In this document: positions 1 to 7,155 of the stretch, one piece after another | Layout of the letters: the number at the start of each line of letters is the position of its first letter | Numbering within the stretch: the first letter of the stretch is position 1 | Source: Azonexus sp. | Lineage (GTDB): Bacteria > Pseudomonadota > Gammaproteobacteria > Burkholderiales > Rhodocyclaceae | DNA: 12,617 bases | Assembly: GCA_030697085.1 (NCBI GenBank) | Contig: JAUYQT010000790.1 | Span: 1-12,617 of the forward strand | Reading direction: 5' to 3' | The notes under the pieces: generated by a model | What the model was told of the DNA's origin: nothing | Seen by the model: the letters and a program-made list of their open reading frames with translations, nothing else | The model's database searches: none | Position numbers and translations under genes: made by a program

Positions 1-1
1 C

Positions 2-826
2 TGGCTAAAGCAGCAAAAACGTGAACAAATCTTGGTGGCGACCAAAGTTGCCGGTCCGTCACGTCATCTAGACTGGATCCGCGGTGGCCCCATCGCCCTT
101 GATCGCGCCAACATCCGCGCCGCGATTGAAGGCTCACTGCAGCGCCTGCAGACGGATTACGTCGACCTTTACCAATTACATTGGCCAGAGCGCAATCAGC
201 CGATGTTCGGGCAATGGCAGTTTGATCCCACAAAAGAACGCGACTGCACGCCTATTCGCCAGCAACTCGAAGCCTTGGCCGAGTTGGTACAGGAAGGTAA
301 AGTACGCGCTATCGGGCTTTCCAACGAACATCCCTGGGGCATGATGCAGTTCATTCGCCTGGCAGATGAACTCCACCTGCCACATATCTTATGCACACAA
401 AATGCCTACAACCTCTTGACCCGTACTTTTGAGACCACCCTCAGCGAAATCTGTCACCGTGAAAAAATTGGACTACTTGCCTATTCGCCCCTTGGCTTTG
501 GTCATCTCACCGGAAAATATCTCAACAATCCGGTGACACCCGGGCGACTGAGCCTATGGCCAGCTTTTGGCCAGCGTTACAGCAAACCTAACGTTATTCC
601 CGCCGTGCACGCCTACGCGGCGTTAGCCGAAAAACACAATTTAACGCTAACCCAGTTAGCGCTTGGCTTTGTACGCTCGCGCTGGTTCGTCAGCAGCACC
701 ATTATCGGCGCCTCTTCGCTCGCACAACTCCAGGAAACGCTACCCGCCACTCAAACACCGATAAATGATGCACTACTCACTGAGATCAACGCCATTCATC
801 TGAAATACACCAACCCGGCACCATGA
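2..826 (+). CDS. tas: Aldo/keto reductase, Tas-like (5' end outside window)
   Basis: NAD(P)H-dependent oxidoreductase of the aldo/keto reductase superfamily, closest in remembered sequence to E. coli Tas. The reading frame is open to the left edge (codons from base 2), so the N-terminus, with the expected catalytic Asp and Tyr, is missing; 274 residues are visible. Seen: the VATKVAGPSR strand with the catalytic Lys (visible residue 15), LYQLHWPER with the substrate-pocket His (residue 60), the IGLSNE strand, LLAYSPLGFGHLTGKYL, a cofactor-binding SSTIIGAS segment, and a C-terminus ending YTNPAP much as E. coli Tas ends YTYPAP. The physiological substrate is unknown. The stop overlaps the start of the next gene (ATGA at 823-826), which implies co-transcription and probable translational coupling. 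The TTG at 32 is an internal codon, not the start. Confidence 0.9.
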   Translation, partial: WLKQQKREQILVATKVAGPSRHLDWIRGGPIALDRANIRAAIEGSLQRLQTDYVDLYQLHWPERNQPMFGQWQFDPTKERDCTPIRQQLEALAELVQEGKVRAIGLSNEHPWGMMQFIRLADELHLPHILCTQNAYNLLTRTFETTLSEICHREKIGLLAYSPLGFGHLTGKYLNNPVTPGRLSLWPAFGQRYSKPNVIPAVHAYAALAEKHNLTLTQLALGFVRSRWFVSSTIIGASSLAQLQETLPATQTPINDALLTEINAIHLKYTNPAP

Positions 827-1617
827 ACACTTCTTTATACGCCGCACTTGCTACGGCATTAAACACTTCGGGAATTGAGGAAAAGCTAGCGTTAACCGCG
901 GCGATCAAGGCAGACTGGACGAATAAGAAGCTTGACTGGCGTGATCAGCCCCTCATCACTCTGGCTTGCGGCCGCCCGGAAAAGCCGACGCTGGTCGCCC
1001 CCCAACTCGTCCCTCAACGCGGCGTCAAAAGCCCTGAGGGTCGTGCGCGCTTATTACACGCCATCATACATATTGAGTTTTCTGCCATCAATCTAGCCCT
1101 CGACCACGCCGCCCGATTCCGCGGCATGCCCGAGGCCTACTACGCCGACTGGATTGGCGTAGCCGCCGAAGAGGCTTACCACTTCACCATTCTGCGCCAA
1201 CGCCTACAAACGCTTGGCCATGATTACGGTGACTTCCCCGCCCACGCCGGCTTGTGGGATATGGCAGAGAGAACCTCCAAGGATGCATTGGCACGAATGG
1301 CCCTCGTGCCACGTCTTCTTGAAGCTCGCGGTCTCGACGTAACCCCTGCAATCCAGAAAAAACTTATTCAGAGTGGCGATCACGAAAGTGCTCGCCTGCT
1401 TGAAATTATTTTGCAAGACGAAATCGGCCATGTCGGCATTGGCGACATCTGGTTCCGCCATCTCTGCAAAGAACAATCCCTGGAACCTGAAAGCACCTTC
1501 CGTCGACTGCTAAATGACTTCAACGCCCCTCCCCCACAAGCACCGATGAATGAAACGGCGCGTCTGGCAGCTGGTTTCACGAAAAGGGAACTGGCAGGCC
1601 TCTTGAAAATAGAGTAA
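823..1617 (+). CDS. DUF455 family ferritin-like protein
   Basis: 264-residue protein of the DUF455 family (COG2833), a ferritin-like four-helix-bundle group with no settled function. Putative di-metal ligands lie in the expected order: HIEF (His83, Glu85) in the first core helix, EEAYH (Glu116/117, His120) in the second, LLEARGLD (Glu168) in the third, and DEIGH (Glu200, His203) in the fourth. This spacing resembles diiron oxygenases such as MiaE, so an oxidase or hydroxylase role is plausible but is inference. There is no signal peptide or membrane segment, so it is cytosolic. The ATG at 823 overlaps the stop of the aldo/keto reductase by four bases, and no separate Shine-Dalgarno is needed. 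Both neighbours are predicted redox enzymes, so they may act together. The family call is firm and the function unknown. Confidence 0.88.
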   Translation: MNTSLYAALATALNTSGIEEKLALTAAIKADWTNKKLDWRDQPLITLACGRPEKPTLVAPQLVPQRGVKSPEGRARLLHAIIHIEFSAINLALDHAARFRGMPEAYYADWIGVAAEEAYHFTILRQRLQTLGHDYGDFPAHAGLWDMAERTSKDALARMALVPRLLEARGLDVTPAIQKKLIQSGDHESARLLEIILQDEIGHVGIGDIWFRHLCKEQSLEPESTFRRLLNDFNAPPPQAPMNETARLAAGFTKRELAGLLKIE

Positions 1618-1631
1618 ACTAATAATATCAA
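1603..1631 (+). promoter_or_regulatory. Candidate sigma-70 promoter for deaD
   Basis: TTGAAA (1603-1608, 5/6 to the -35 consensus) is followed after 17 bp by TATCAA (1626-1631, 4/6 to the -10 consensus). It overlaps the last codons of the DUF455 gene and would give a leader of roughly 170 nt ahead of the helicase. Based on sequence match only. Confidence 0.35.
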
Positions 1632-1708
1632 TGCGTTGATGCATCGCCCGCAGGTCCTCTGAGCAGCCCCCGTCACTTCTTGTTTGCAGGTTCACCACAT
1701 TGATTCGC

Positions 1709-1755
1709 CCCCGGTATGGCTGCATCGGGGAACTCAGGCCGCCCGACCATCGGGC
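1709..1755 (+). promoter_or_regulatory. Structured deaD 5' leader: two hairpins
   Basis: Two inverted repeats lie in the 191-bp gap before the helicase. The first pairs CCCCGGT (1709-1715) with ATCGGGG (1724-1730), seven pairs with one G-U, across an 8-nt loop. The second pairs GCCCGA (1741-1746) with TCGGGC (1750-1755) across a 3-nt loop. Neither is followed by a T run, so they are not intrinsic terminators. E. coli deaD also has a long regulated leader, so a regulatory role is possible here but unproven. Confidence 0.4.
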
Positions 1756-1808
1756 CAATCCGTCGCAAGCCATAACAAAGCCTAATAGCGACGATGAAAG
1801 GAAACAGC

Positions 1809-3659
1809 ATGTCATCAACTGAGTCTACAACCACTCAGAGCTTCGCCGATCTCGGCTTAAGCGATTCACTTCTCAAAACACTGGCCGATATCGGTTACGA
1901 AAGCCCATCACCGATCCAGGCAGAATGTATTCCCGTCCTGCTTCAGGGCCGCGACCTGATCGGTCAGGCGCAAACCGGCACCGGCAAAACCGCCGCCTTC
2001 GCCCTGCCGCTGATGGAACAGATTGACGTCAAACTGACCAAGCCCCAGGCCCTGGTTCTGACGCCGACGCGCGAACTGGCCATCCAGGTTGCCGAGGCGC
2101 TGCAAAGCTACGCCAAGAACCTGCCCGGCTTCCATGTGCTGCCGATCTACGGTGGCCAGAGCTACACCATCCAGCTCAAGCAATTGTCACGCGGCGCCCA
2201 CATTATTGTCGGCACCCCGGGTCGCGTCATGGATCACATTGAGCGCAAGACCCTCAATCTCGACAACCTTAAGACCATGGTTCTCGACGAAGCCGACGAA
2301 ATGCTGCGCATGGGTTTCATCGACGACGTAGAGTGGATTCTCGAGCGCACCCCGGCTCAGCACCAGACCGCGCTGTTCTCCGCCACCATGCCGGATCAGA
2401 TTCGCCGTGTTGCCCAGAAATACCTGGTCGACCCGCGTGAAATCAAGATCAAGTCGGCAACCGCCACCGTCGCTGCCATTCGTCAGGTTTACTGGCAGGT
2501 CAGCGGCATGCACAAGCTGGACGCCCTGACTCGCATCCTCGAAGTTGAAGACAATTTCGACGCCGCCATCATCTTCGTGCGCACCAAGAACTCTACTGTC
2601 GAACTGGCCGACAAGCTTTCCGCCCGTGGCTATGCCGCTGCCGCGCTGAATGGCGACCTCAACCAGCAGATGCGCGAACGCGTTATCGAGCAGTTGAAAT
2701 CCGGCGCGCTTGATATCGTCGTGGCGACCGACGTTGCCGCTCGCGGTATCGACGTGCCGCGCGTCAGCCATGTCGTCAACTATGACATTCCTTACGACAC
2801 CGAAGCCTACGTGCACCGTATTGGCCGTACCGGCCGCGCTGGCCGCACCGGCAACGCCATTCTCTTTGTCGCACCGCGTGAAATCAGCATGCTGCGCAGC
2901 ATCGAGCGTGCGACCCGTTCGCCGATTGCGCCCTTGACGCTGCCGAGTCGCGCCGATGTGACCAACAAGCGCGTGGCCGACTTCAAGGCCGGCGTTGTCG
3001 AGGTACTGAACGCTGAAGGTCTCGACTTCTTCGCCAATATCGTCTCGCAGATTGCCGAAGAGCAAAACGTCGGCGCCGAGGAAGTTGCAGCGGCATTGGC
3101 CATGATGGCTCAGAAGGGCAAACCGCTACAGATCCCTGGTGAAGATCCCGCCCCGCCGCGCCCGATGGCTGCCGGTGATGCGCGTCGCCCGGGCAGTTTT
3201 GGCGAGCGTGATCGCAAGCCACGCACCGATGAACGCAGCGATCGCCCGCGTTTTGAGGGCCGTAGCGACAAACCGCGCGTTGAAAGCAGCGGCGACAGCC
3301 GTCCACGCTTTGAAGACAAGCCACGTCGCGCCAGCAGCGGCGCCCCGACCGGCGACATGGTGCGCTACCGCATCGATGTGGGCCGGGATCATGGCGTTCA
3401 GGTCAAGGACATCGTCGGCGCCATTGCCAACGAAGCCGGGATCGAAAGCCGCTTTATCGGCCGTATCGCCCTTTACGATGAGTCGAGCACCGTCGAACTG
3501 CCAGCCGGCATGCCGAAGGAAGCCGACAATGCCCTGAAACGTACCCGTGTGCGCGGTGTGCCAATCAATATGCGTCCGGACGAAAGCGCCGCACGCCCTG
3601 AAGGTAGCGAACGAAAGTTTGATGGCGAGCGCAAATTTAAAAAGCACGCAGATCGCTAA
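1809..3659 (+). CDS. deaD: DEAD-box ATP-dependent RNA helicase (DeaD/CsdA type)
   Basis: ATP-dependent RNA helicase that in relatives unwinds RNA during ribosome assembly, mRNA decay and cold adaptation. The protein has 616 residues, close to E. coli DeaD. Core motifs in order: Q-motif (about 11-36), AQTGTGKT (54-61), PTRELA (86-91), TPGR (136-139), DEAD (160-163), SAT (191-193), ARGID (311-315) and HRIGRTGRAGR (336-346). A charged, disordered linker (about 446-512) contains repeated RPRFE/KPRVE-like units, and residues about 517-592 form the DbpA/CsdA-type RNA-binding domain, followed by a basic tail. I chose the ATG at 1809 over the in-frame ATG at 1794 because AAAGGA (1797-1802) sits 6 bp before it and would lie inside the coding sequence otherwise. 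It appears monocistronic, with a structured leader before it and a strong terminator after it. It could equally be named csdA; activity motifs look intact. Confidence 0.95.
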   Translation: MSSTESTTTQSFADLGLSDSLLKTLADIGYESPSPIQAECIPVLLQGRDLIGQAQTGTGKTAAFALPLMEQIDVKLTKPQALVLTPTRELAIQVAEALQSYAKNLPGFHVLPIYGGQSYTIQLKQLSRGAHIIVGTPGRVMDHIERKTLNLDNLKTMVLDEADEMLRMGFIDDVEWILERTPAQHQTALFSATMPDQIRRVAQKYLVDPREIKIKSATATVAAIRQVYWQVSGMHKLDALTRILEVEDNFDAAIIFVRTKNSTVELADKLSARGYAAAALNGDLNQQMRERVIEQLKSGALDIVVATDVAARGIDVPRVSHVVNYDIPYDTEAYVHRIGRTGRAGRTGNAILFVAPREISMLRSIERATRSPIAPLTLPSRADVTNKRVADFKAGVVEVLNAEGLDFFANIVSQIAEEQNVGAEEVAAALAMMAQKGKPLQIPGEDPAPPRPMAAGDARRPGSFGERDRKPRTDERSDRPRFEGRSDKPRVESSGDSRPRFEDKPRRASSGAPTGDMVRYRIDVGRDHGVQVKDIVGAIANEAGIESRFIGRIALYDESSTVELPAGMPKEADNALKRTRVRGVPINMRPDESAARPEGSERKFDGERKFKKHADR

Positions 3660-3705
3660 TTGAATTTCGTCGAGCACTTCAGGAAAAGCCACAACCTATG
3701 CCCAA

Positions 3706-3736
3706 CCACTCAAATTTTGTAGAAAAATTTGAGTGG
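3706..3736 (+). other. Strong perfect hairpin in the deaD 3' region
   Basis: CCACTCAAATTTT (3706-3718) pairs perfectly over 13 bp with AAAATTTGAGTGG (3724-3736) around the 5-nt loop GTAGA. No T run follows on either strand, so it is not a normal intrinsic terminator. It lies 46 bp past the deaD stop and 24 bp before the terminator hairpin. It may stabilise the mRNA 3' end or form part of a 3'-UTR-derived RNA. Confidence 0.6.
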
Positions 3737-3760
3737 GCAAGCGAGAAGCTCAGGTTGAAC

Positions 3761-3796
3761 AAAAAGACCTCATAAGAAATTATGAGGTCTTTTTTT
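3761..3796 (+). terminator. Rho-independent terminator of deaD
   Basis: A 15-bp perfect stem (3761-3775 with 3780-3794) closes a GAAA tetraloop, and the descending arm merges into a run of seven T (3790-3796). The core AGACCTCATAA pairs with TTATGAGGTCT. The A run before the stem could also let it work in the opposite direction, but no minus-strand gene ends here. It is one of the clearest terminators in the window. Confidence 0.93.
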
Positions 3797-4022
3797 ATCC
3801 AAACAATTTGCAATAGCAAACCATTTCGTTTATCCAATTGAGATAGATTTGGTTTTTGATAACAATCAAAAAGTGAGATCAAACCCCATGTCACAACGAC
3901 ACGGCTTCCTGAAGCTACCGGGAGAGGCGTACAGACAACGCCCCAGATGGACGTCATCCCGCTGGTTTTATTGCAATTGCTACCAACGCTCAGCGTCTAC
4001 ATCAGCAGCAGAAAAATCATCC

Positions 4023-4059
4023 TTGTGAACACAATATATACTGTATAAAATACTGTATA
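4023..4059 (+). promoter_or_regulatory. SRAP promoter with tandem operator-like direct repeat
   Basis: TTGTGA (4023-4028, 4/6) and TAAAAT (4046-4051, 5/6) are spaced by 17 bp and form a plausible sigma-70 promoter. The -10 is flanked and overlapped by two exact copies of ATACTGTATA (4038-4047 and 4050-4059) at a 12-bp period, about one helical turn. Each copy resembles one half of the E. coli LexA site (TACTGTATA), but the copies are in direct orientation, so no CTG-N10-CAG palindrome forms. A repressor site is likely; LexA as the binder is only a guess. Confidence 0.5.
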
Positions 4060-4081
4060 TCGCATCACAGGAGATGCCGCC

Positions 4082-4726
4082 ATGTGCGGATGCTACGAAC
4101 TCAAGGCTAAAGCCCGGGAATTAAACAAGCAACTTCCACCGCTGCATCTTGGCCAAGGCGACATGCCCGGCAGCGGCGAAATCCACCCCACCGACCCGGT
4201 GCTGATCATCACTGGCGGCGGCAATGGCTATCAGAGCTGCAAAGCGCACTGGGGGCTGGTTGGGCACTTTCTTGACCACGCCCCGCACAGCCCCCTAATC
4301 AACTTACGCAGCGAAGGCCTCGCTGCCAAACCCTTTTACAGCAAGATCCTCAAACGAAACCGCTGTCTGATCCCGGCCACCGCCTTCTACGAATGGCAGT
4401 CATTAGGAGGCAGCAAACAAAAAATCAGAATTAGCCAGCTGACCGGCGAACCCGTGATGTTTGCCGGCATTTTTGACCACCATCCACGTGCCGGCACCAC
4501 CTGCGCTATTCTGACCACCACCGCCGATGCCATCGTCCGCCCACTTCACGAGCGTATGCCATTCATCCTTGGCCGTGAAGAATGCAGCTTCTGGCTGGAC
4601 GACTATCCGGAGTTTCCCGATGACGAGTTTGAGACCCTGCTGCAAACACCAACCCGGTCGGTGCTGAACATAGAGGTGGTCATGGAAGAAGCACCATCAC
4701 CTCAGTTATCGCTTGTTTTTGCGTAA
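4082..4726 (+). CDS. yedK: SRAP / YedK (HMCES) family abasic-site DNA-crosslinking protein
   Basis: 214-residue member of the SOS response-associated peptidase family. Characterised relatives (E. coli YedK, human HMCES) bind abasic sites in single-stranded DNA and shield them by a covalent link to the N-terminal Cys, exposed when Met1 is removed. The expected residues are visible: Cys2 in MCGCY, Asn74 in INLRSE, Glu104 in AFYEW and His156 in LHERMP. The length is normal (E. coli YedK about 222). AGGAGA (4069-4074) sits 7 bp before the ATG at 4082. The gene stands alone, between the deaD terminator and a 400-bp gap. The direct-repeat promoter suggests damage-linked or repressor control. The family is certain; the symbol is by analogy. 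Confidence 0.93.
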   Translation: MCGCYELKAKARELNKQLPPLHLGQGDMPGSGEIHPTDPVLIITGGGNGYQSCKAHWGLVGHFLDHAPHSPLINLRSEGLAAKPFYSKILKRNRCLIPATAFYEWQSLGGSKQKIRISQLTGEPVMFAGIFDHHPRAGTTCAILTTTADAIVRPLHERMPFILGREECSFWLDDYPEFPDDEFETLLQTPTRSVLNIEVVMEEAPSPQLSLVFA

Positions 4727-5126
4727 AGTGGCAAGAAATTCATGGTCACCCTTTTATCCCCGTTCTCTTTTTCCCGGTCATAACTTGATCAACGTGATAC
4801 GGGAAGCAATCCAGGGGGCGAGTCAGTCCGGCAAGTCAGATTAAACACGGGATCGAGCCGCCAGTAAATTTTACGACCTTTTCCTGCCACCTTCCAACTC
4901 ATGGTCTCGTTCATCTTCACGAGGGGCAACCACCATGATCGTTAAACTGAGCACTAACGGCTTTAAATAATCCGCCATCCATGCAGACAGCCGGTTATCA
5001 GTCAAACCTGGGCGATCCTTGATTTTTCCCATTGCTACGGTCAACACCAAAAATCAGCCAAAATCCAGAACACCACAGCCTGCTAGCCGCGTATCCTTGG
5101 CACCCACGCCAGCCATTTGCCCTCCC
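4727..5126. other. Gap with a possible dispersed-element relic
   Basis: This 400-bp stretch has no convincing gene. In its left half, overlapping short frames read unusually protein-like on both strands: a 41-codon minus-strand frame at 4789-4914 (with SWKVAGKGRKIYW and DPVFNL) and a plus-strand frame running from inside the end of the SRAP gene region to about 4844 (with HNLINVIREAIQGA). Such sequence gives me the impression of a repeated intergenic element, but I cannot verify that. In the right half the MFS frame extends upstream to 5019, but that extension is Pro/Ser/Thr-rich and looks non-native. No terminator is seen for the SRAP gene. Confidence 0.35.
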
Positions 5127-6338
5127 ATGTCCACCGAGCTTTCTCCCCGTTCCGAACGTTTTTTCCTGCTGACACTGGCCGGCATTCAATTTAGCCATAT
5201 TCTTGATTTCATGATCATGATGCCGCTCGGGCCAATCCTGATGCAGGTCTTTGGCATCAGCACGCATGAGTTCGGCTTACTGGTCGCGTCCTACAGTTTC
5301 AGTGCGGCAATTTCCGGCCTGCTGGCAGCAACCTTTGTCGATTTATTTGAACGCAAGCGGATGCTGTTAATCTGTTTTTCCCTGTTTGTGCTGGCAACAT
5401 TAGCTTGCAGCCTGGCACCGGGTTACTCAACACTGATCCTGGCGCGTGGTTTAGCCGGGGTTTTCGGCGGCATTATGGGCGCGCTGATTCACACGATGAT
5501 CGGCGATGCCATTCCATTCTCCCGGCGGGCACGGGCGAACGGCGTGGTTTCCAGCGCCTTTTCGATCTCAACGATTGCCGGCGTGCCATTGTCGCTGTGG
5601 CTCGCCAACCATTTCAGCTGGCGAGCCCCCTTTATCCTGATTGCCGTGTTGAGCCTGATCTTTCTTGCTATCGGACTGCGTTTCCTGCCAGAGTTACGGC
5701 ATCACATGAATGAAGAAAAGCGAGCGCATCTGTTATCAGCAACCTTCAACGTACTCGGCGACATCAACCATCTGCGCGCTTTACTATTTTCAGCACTGAT
5801 CATTTTTTCCGGCTTTACGGTGATTCCCTACATCACCATCTATGCGGTCAATAACGTCGGCATCGCCCAGCAAGACATACCGATTGTTTATCTGATCGGC
5901 GGCTCGGCCACCTTTATCGGCGCTCGACTAATCGGGCATTGGGCCGACAAATATGGCAAAGTTGAAGTCTACCGTCGGGTCGCATTGCTGGCCGCACTAC
6001 CCTTGCTGGTGCTCCCCCAGATCGGGGTGGTGCCACTGTGGGTCTGGCTGATCTGCTCGGCCAGCTTTTTCGTATTAATCTCGGGGCGAATGATTCCGGC
6101 CATGGCGATCATTGCCTCGTCTGCCCAGCCCAGGCTGCGTGGCACTTTCATGTCATTGAACAGCACCGTACAATCCCTGGCCATGGGCCTGGCCAGCACA
6201 CTCGCCGGCTTCTTGATCACGCTTGATGGCAACGGTCGAATTATCGGCTATCCACTCGTTGGCTACATTGCCCTCGTGGCAAACCTTCTGGCGATCTGGC
6301 TTGCCTCGCGCATTGTGATGCACGGGCGAAATGCGTAG
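5127..6338 (+). CDS. MFS transporter, DHA1-like
   Basis: 403-residue inner-membrane protein of the major facilitator superfamily, probably a proton-driven exporter; the substrate cannot be read from sequence. About twelve hydrophobic segments are seen. The motif-A loop between TM2 and TM3 is DLFERKRML (72-80), and its second-half counterpart is GHWADKYGKVEVYRR (270-284). A long hydrophilic stretch at about 190-215 separates the two six-helix halves. I chose the ATG at 5127 because the N-terminus SPRSERFFLLTLAGIQF, running directly into TM1, is typical of this group, while upstream in-frame starts (TTG at 5019) would add a low-complexity extension. No good Shine-Dalgarno precedes 5127, so the start stays somewhat uncertain. 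Flanked by non-coding DNA on both sides, it appears monocistronic. Confidence 0.88.
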   Translation: MSTELSPRSERFFLLTLAGIQFSHILDFMIMMPLGPILMQVFGISTHEFGLLVASYSFSAAISGLLAATFVDLFERKRMLLICFSLFVLATLACSLAPGYSTLILARGLAGVFGGIMGALIHTMIGDAIPFSRRARANGVVSSAFSISTIAGVPLSLWLANHFSWRAPFILIAVLSLIFLAIGLRFLPELRHHMNEEKRAHLLSATFNVLGDINHLRALLFSALIIFSGFTVIPYITIYAVNNVGIAQQDIPIVYLIGGSATFIGARLIGHWADKYGKVEVYRRVALLAALPLLVLPQIGVVPLWVWLICSASFFVLISGRMIPAMAIIASSAQPRLRGTFMSLNSTVQSLAMGLASTLAGFLITLDGNGRIIGYPLVGYIALVANLLAIWLASRIVMHGRNA

Positions 6339-6488
6339 GCCAGCCGCGCAAGCTTCCATCGAGCCCGCGGCCGAGAAAACTACTGAGTGCCTTGCGCCGT
6401 AGCCAAATCAACTCAGCGTAAAATCTCCGTGACTGCAAGGCAGAGCCAAACTCACGCAGGCGGCGCCCATTTCTACAAAGGTTAGGAC

Positions 6489-6896
6489 ATGCTCGACAAT
6501 CTGGCGGGATTTTTCATCCAGTGGGGAATCACTTCGTTCGCTCTGTGGGTGGCGAGCCTGTTGTTCAACGGTATCCGCTTTTCCAGTACCTCGACACTGA
6601 TTATTTCGGCGCTACTCCTCGGCTTTGCCAATGCCGTGCTACGGCCACTACTGGTCATCCTGACCTTGCCGTTGACACTGGTAACGCTCGGGGTTTTTCT
6701 TTTAGTGATCAATGCTTTAATGCTATTGCTGGTTTCCAGCCTAGTCCGTGGTTTCACGATTTCCGGCTTCTGGACGGCCTTTTTTGCCGGCCTGTTTATT
6801 TCACTACTGAGCCTGGCCCTGGGCTCACTGGTACCGAATGGCGAGATGACGGTTTACCGGATGCCGCAGCATTCGCCACAGACGATATCAATGTAA
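6489..6896 (+). CDS. Phage-holin-family IV / YvlD-like membrane protein
   Basis: 135-residue integral membrane protein of the YvlD group (Pfam phage_holin_4_2). About four hydrophobic helices are visible (roughly 5-27, 33-52, 54-85 and 92-114), and the family hallmark NAVLRPLLVILTLPLTLVTL spans 48-67. Despite the family name, these are common chromosomal envelope proteins; there are no phage genes nearby, so no lysis role should be assumed. The C-terminal tail (about 115-135) is polar. AAAGG (6477-6481) lies 7 bp before the ATG at 6489. A TAAAAT at 6419-6424 could be a -10 box, but no well-spaced -35 goes with it. Function unknown. Confidence 0.85.
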   Translation: MLDNLAGFFIQWGITSFALWVASLLFNGIRFSSTSTLIISALLLGFANAVLRPLLVILTLPLTLVTLGVFLLVINALMLLLVSSLVRGFTISGFWTAFFAGLFISLLSLALGSLVPNGEMTVYRMPQHSPQTISM

Positions 6897-6909
6897 GCAG
6901 TCGCCCCAG

Positions 6910-6945
6910 CCGGCCAGCGAAAACGATCAGTTCAGTGCTGGCCGG
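6910..6945 (+). repeat. Inverted repeat after the YvlD-like gene
   Basis: CCGGCCAGC (6910-6918) is the exact reverse complement of GCTGGCCGG (6937-6945), giving a 9-bp GC-rich stem with an 18-nt loop, 13 bp past the stop of the membrane-protein gene. No T run follows, so it could mark a transcript 3' end but is not a canonical intrinsic terminator. Confidence 0.5.
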
Positions 6946-7155
6946 TGAAGAAAAACATGAAAAAGCCAGCTCACTGAGTGCTGCAATAACAGCCAATGAC
7001 CGTGATCCTCGCCGACAAAGTCGAACTGGCGCTCGAACATACAGTAGCGCGTTATATCGGGGTGGAAAAGCTGCTCCCCAACAGCTAGGGTGAACGATAA
7101 GCTTTCGACCGATTCACTTAAAGGCACGGCCATTTCCGGCGTTGCCTGAGTTCAT

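Larger units (their letters stand above)
3660..4081. other. AT-rich intergenic region between deaD and the SRAP gene
   Basis: This 422-bp gap holds the 3' hairpin and terminator of deaD at its left end and the SRAP promoter at its right end. Between them (3797-4020) I see one more inverted repeat, TTTTTGAT (3853-3860) with ATCAAAAA (3865-3872) around the loop AACA, not followed by a T run. A 46-codon plus-strand frame at 3888-4028 has no clear ribosome-binding site and no recognisable motif, so I do not call it a gene. Confidence 0.6.

Noticed and set aside
2187..3065. A 292-codon open frame antisense to deaD
   Set aside because: It lies wholly within the helicase coding sequence, whose motifs are unmistakable. 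High-GC codon bias of the real gene keeps the opposite frame open, and the translation shows no family motif.
3679..3957. A 92-codon minus-strand frame in the gap after deaD
   Set aside because: It runs through both strong hairpins including the deaD terminator, and has no ribosome-binding site or recognisable domain.
3888..4028. A 46-codon plus-strand frame ahead of the SRAP promoter
   Set aside because: No clear Shine-Dalgarno, no motif, and its end overlaps the predicted -35 of the SRAP gene. It is probably chance.
4038..4070. Canonical LexA (SOS) box
   Set aside because: CTG at 4053-4055 and CAG at 4068-4070 are separated by 12, not 10, bases, and the better-matching halves are direct repeats. 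The strict palindrome is absent.
5019..5126. Extended N-terminus of the MFS transporter from a TTG start
   Set aside because: The 36 added residues are Pro/Ser/Thr-rich and unlike family N-termini, while the ATG at 5127 leads directly into a typical start before TM1.
6489..6896. Prophage fragment suggested by the phage-holin family name
   Set aside because: The YvlD-like family is widespread on chromosomes, and there is no endolysin, integrase or structural phage gene nearby.
6927..7133. A 68-codon minus-strand frame before the bacterioferritin pair
   Set aside because: It crosses the inverted repeat at 6910-6945 region and a plus-strand frame, with no recognisable domain or ribosome-binding site. 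I could not support it as a gene.
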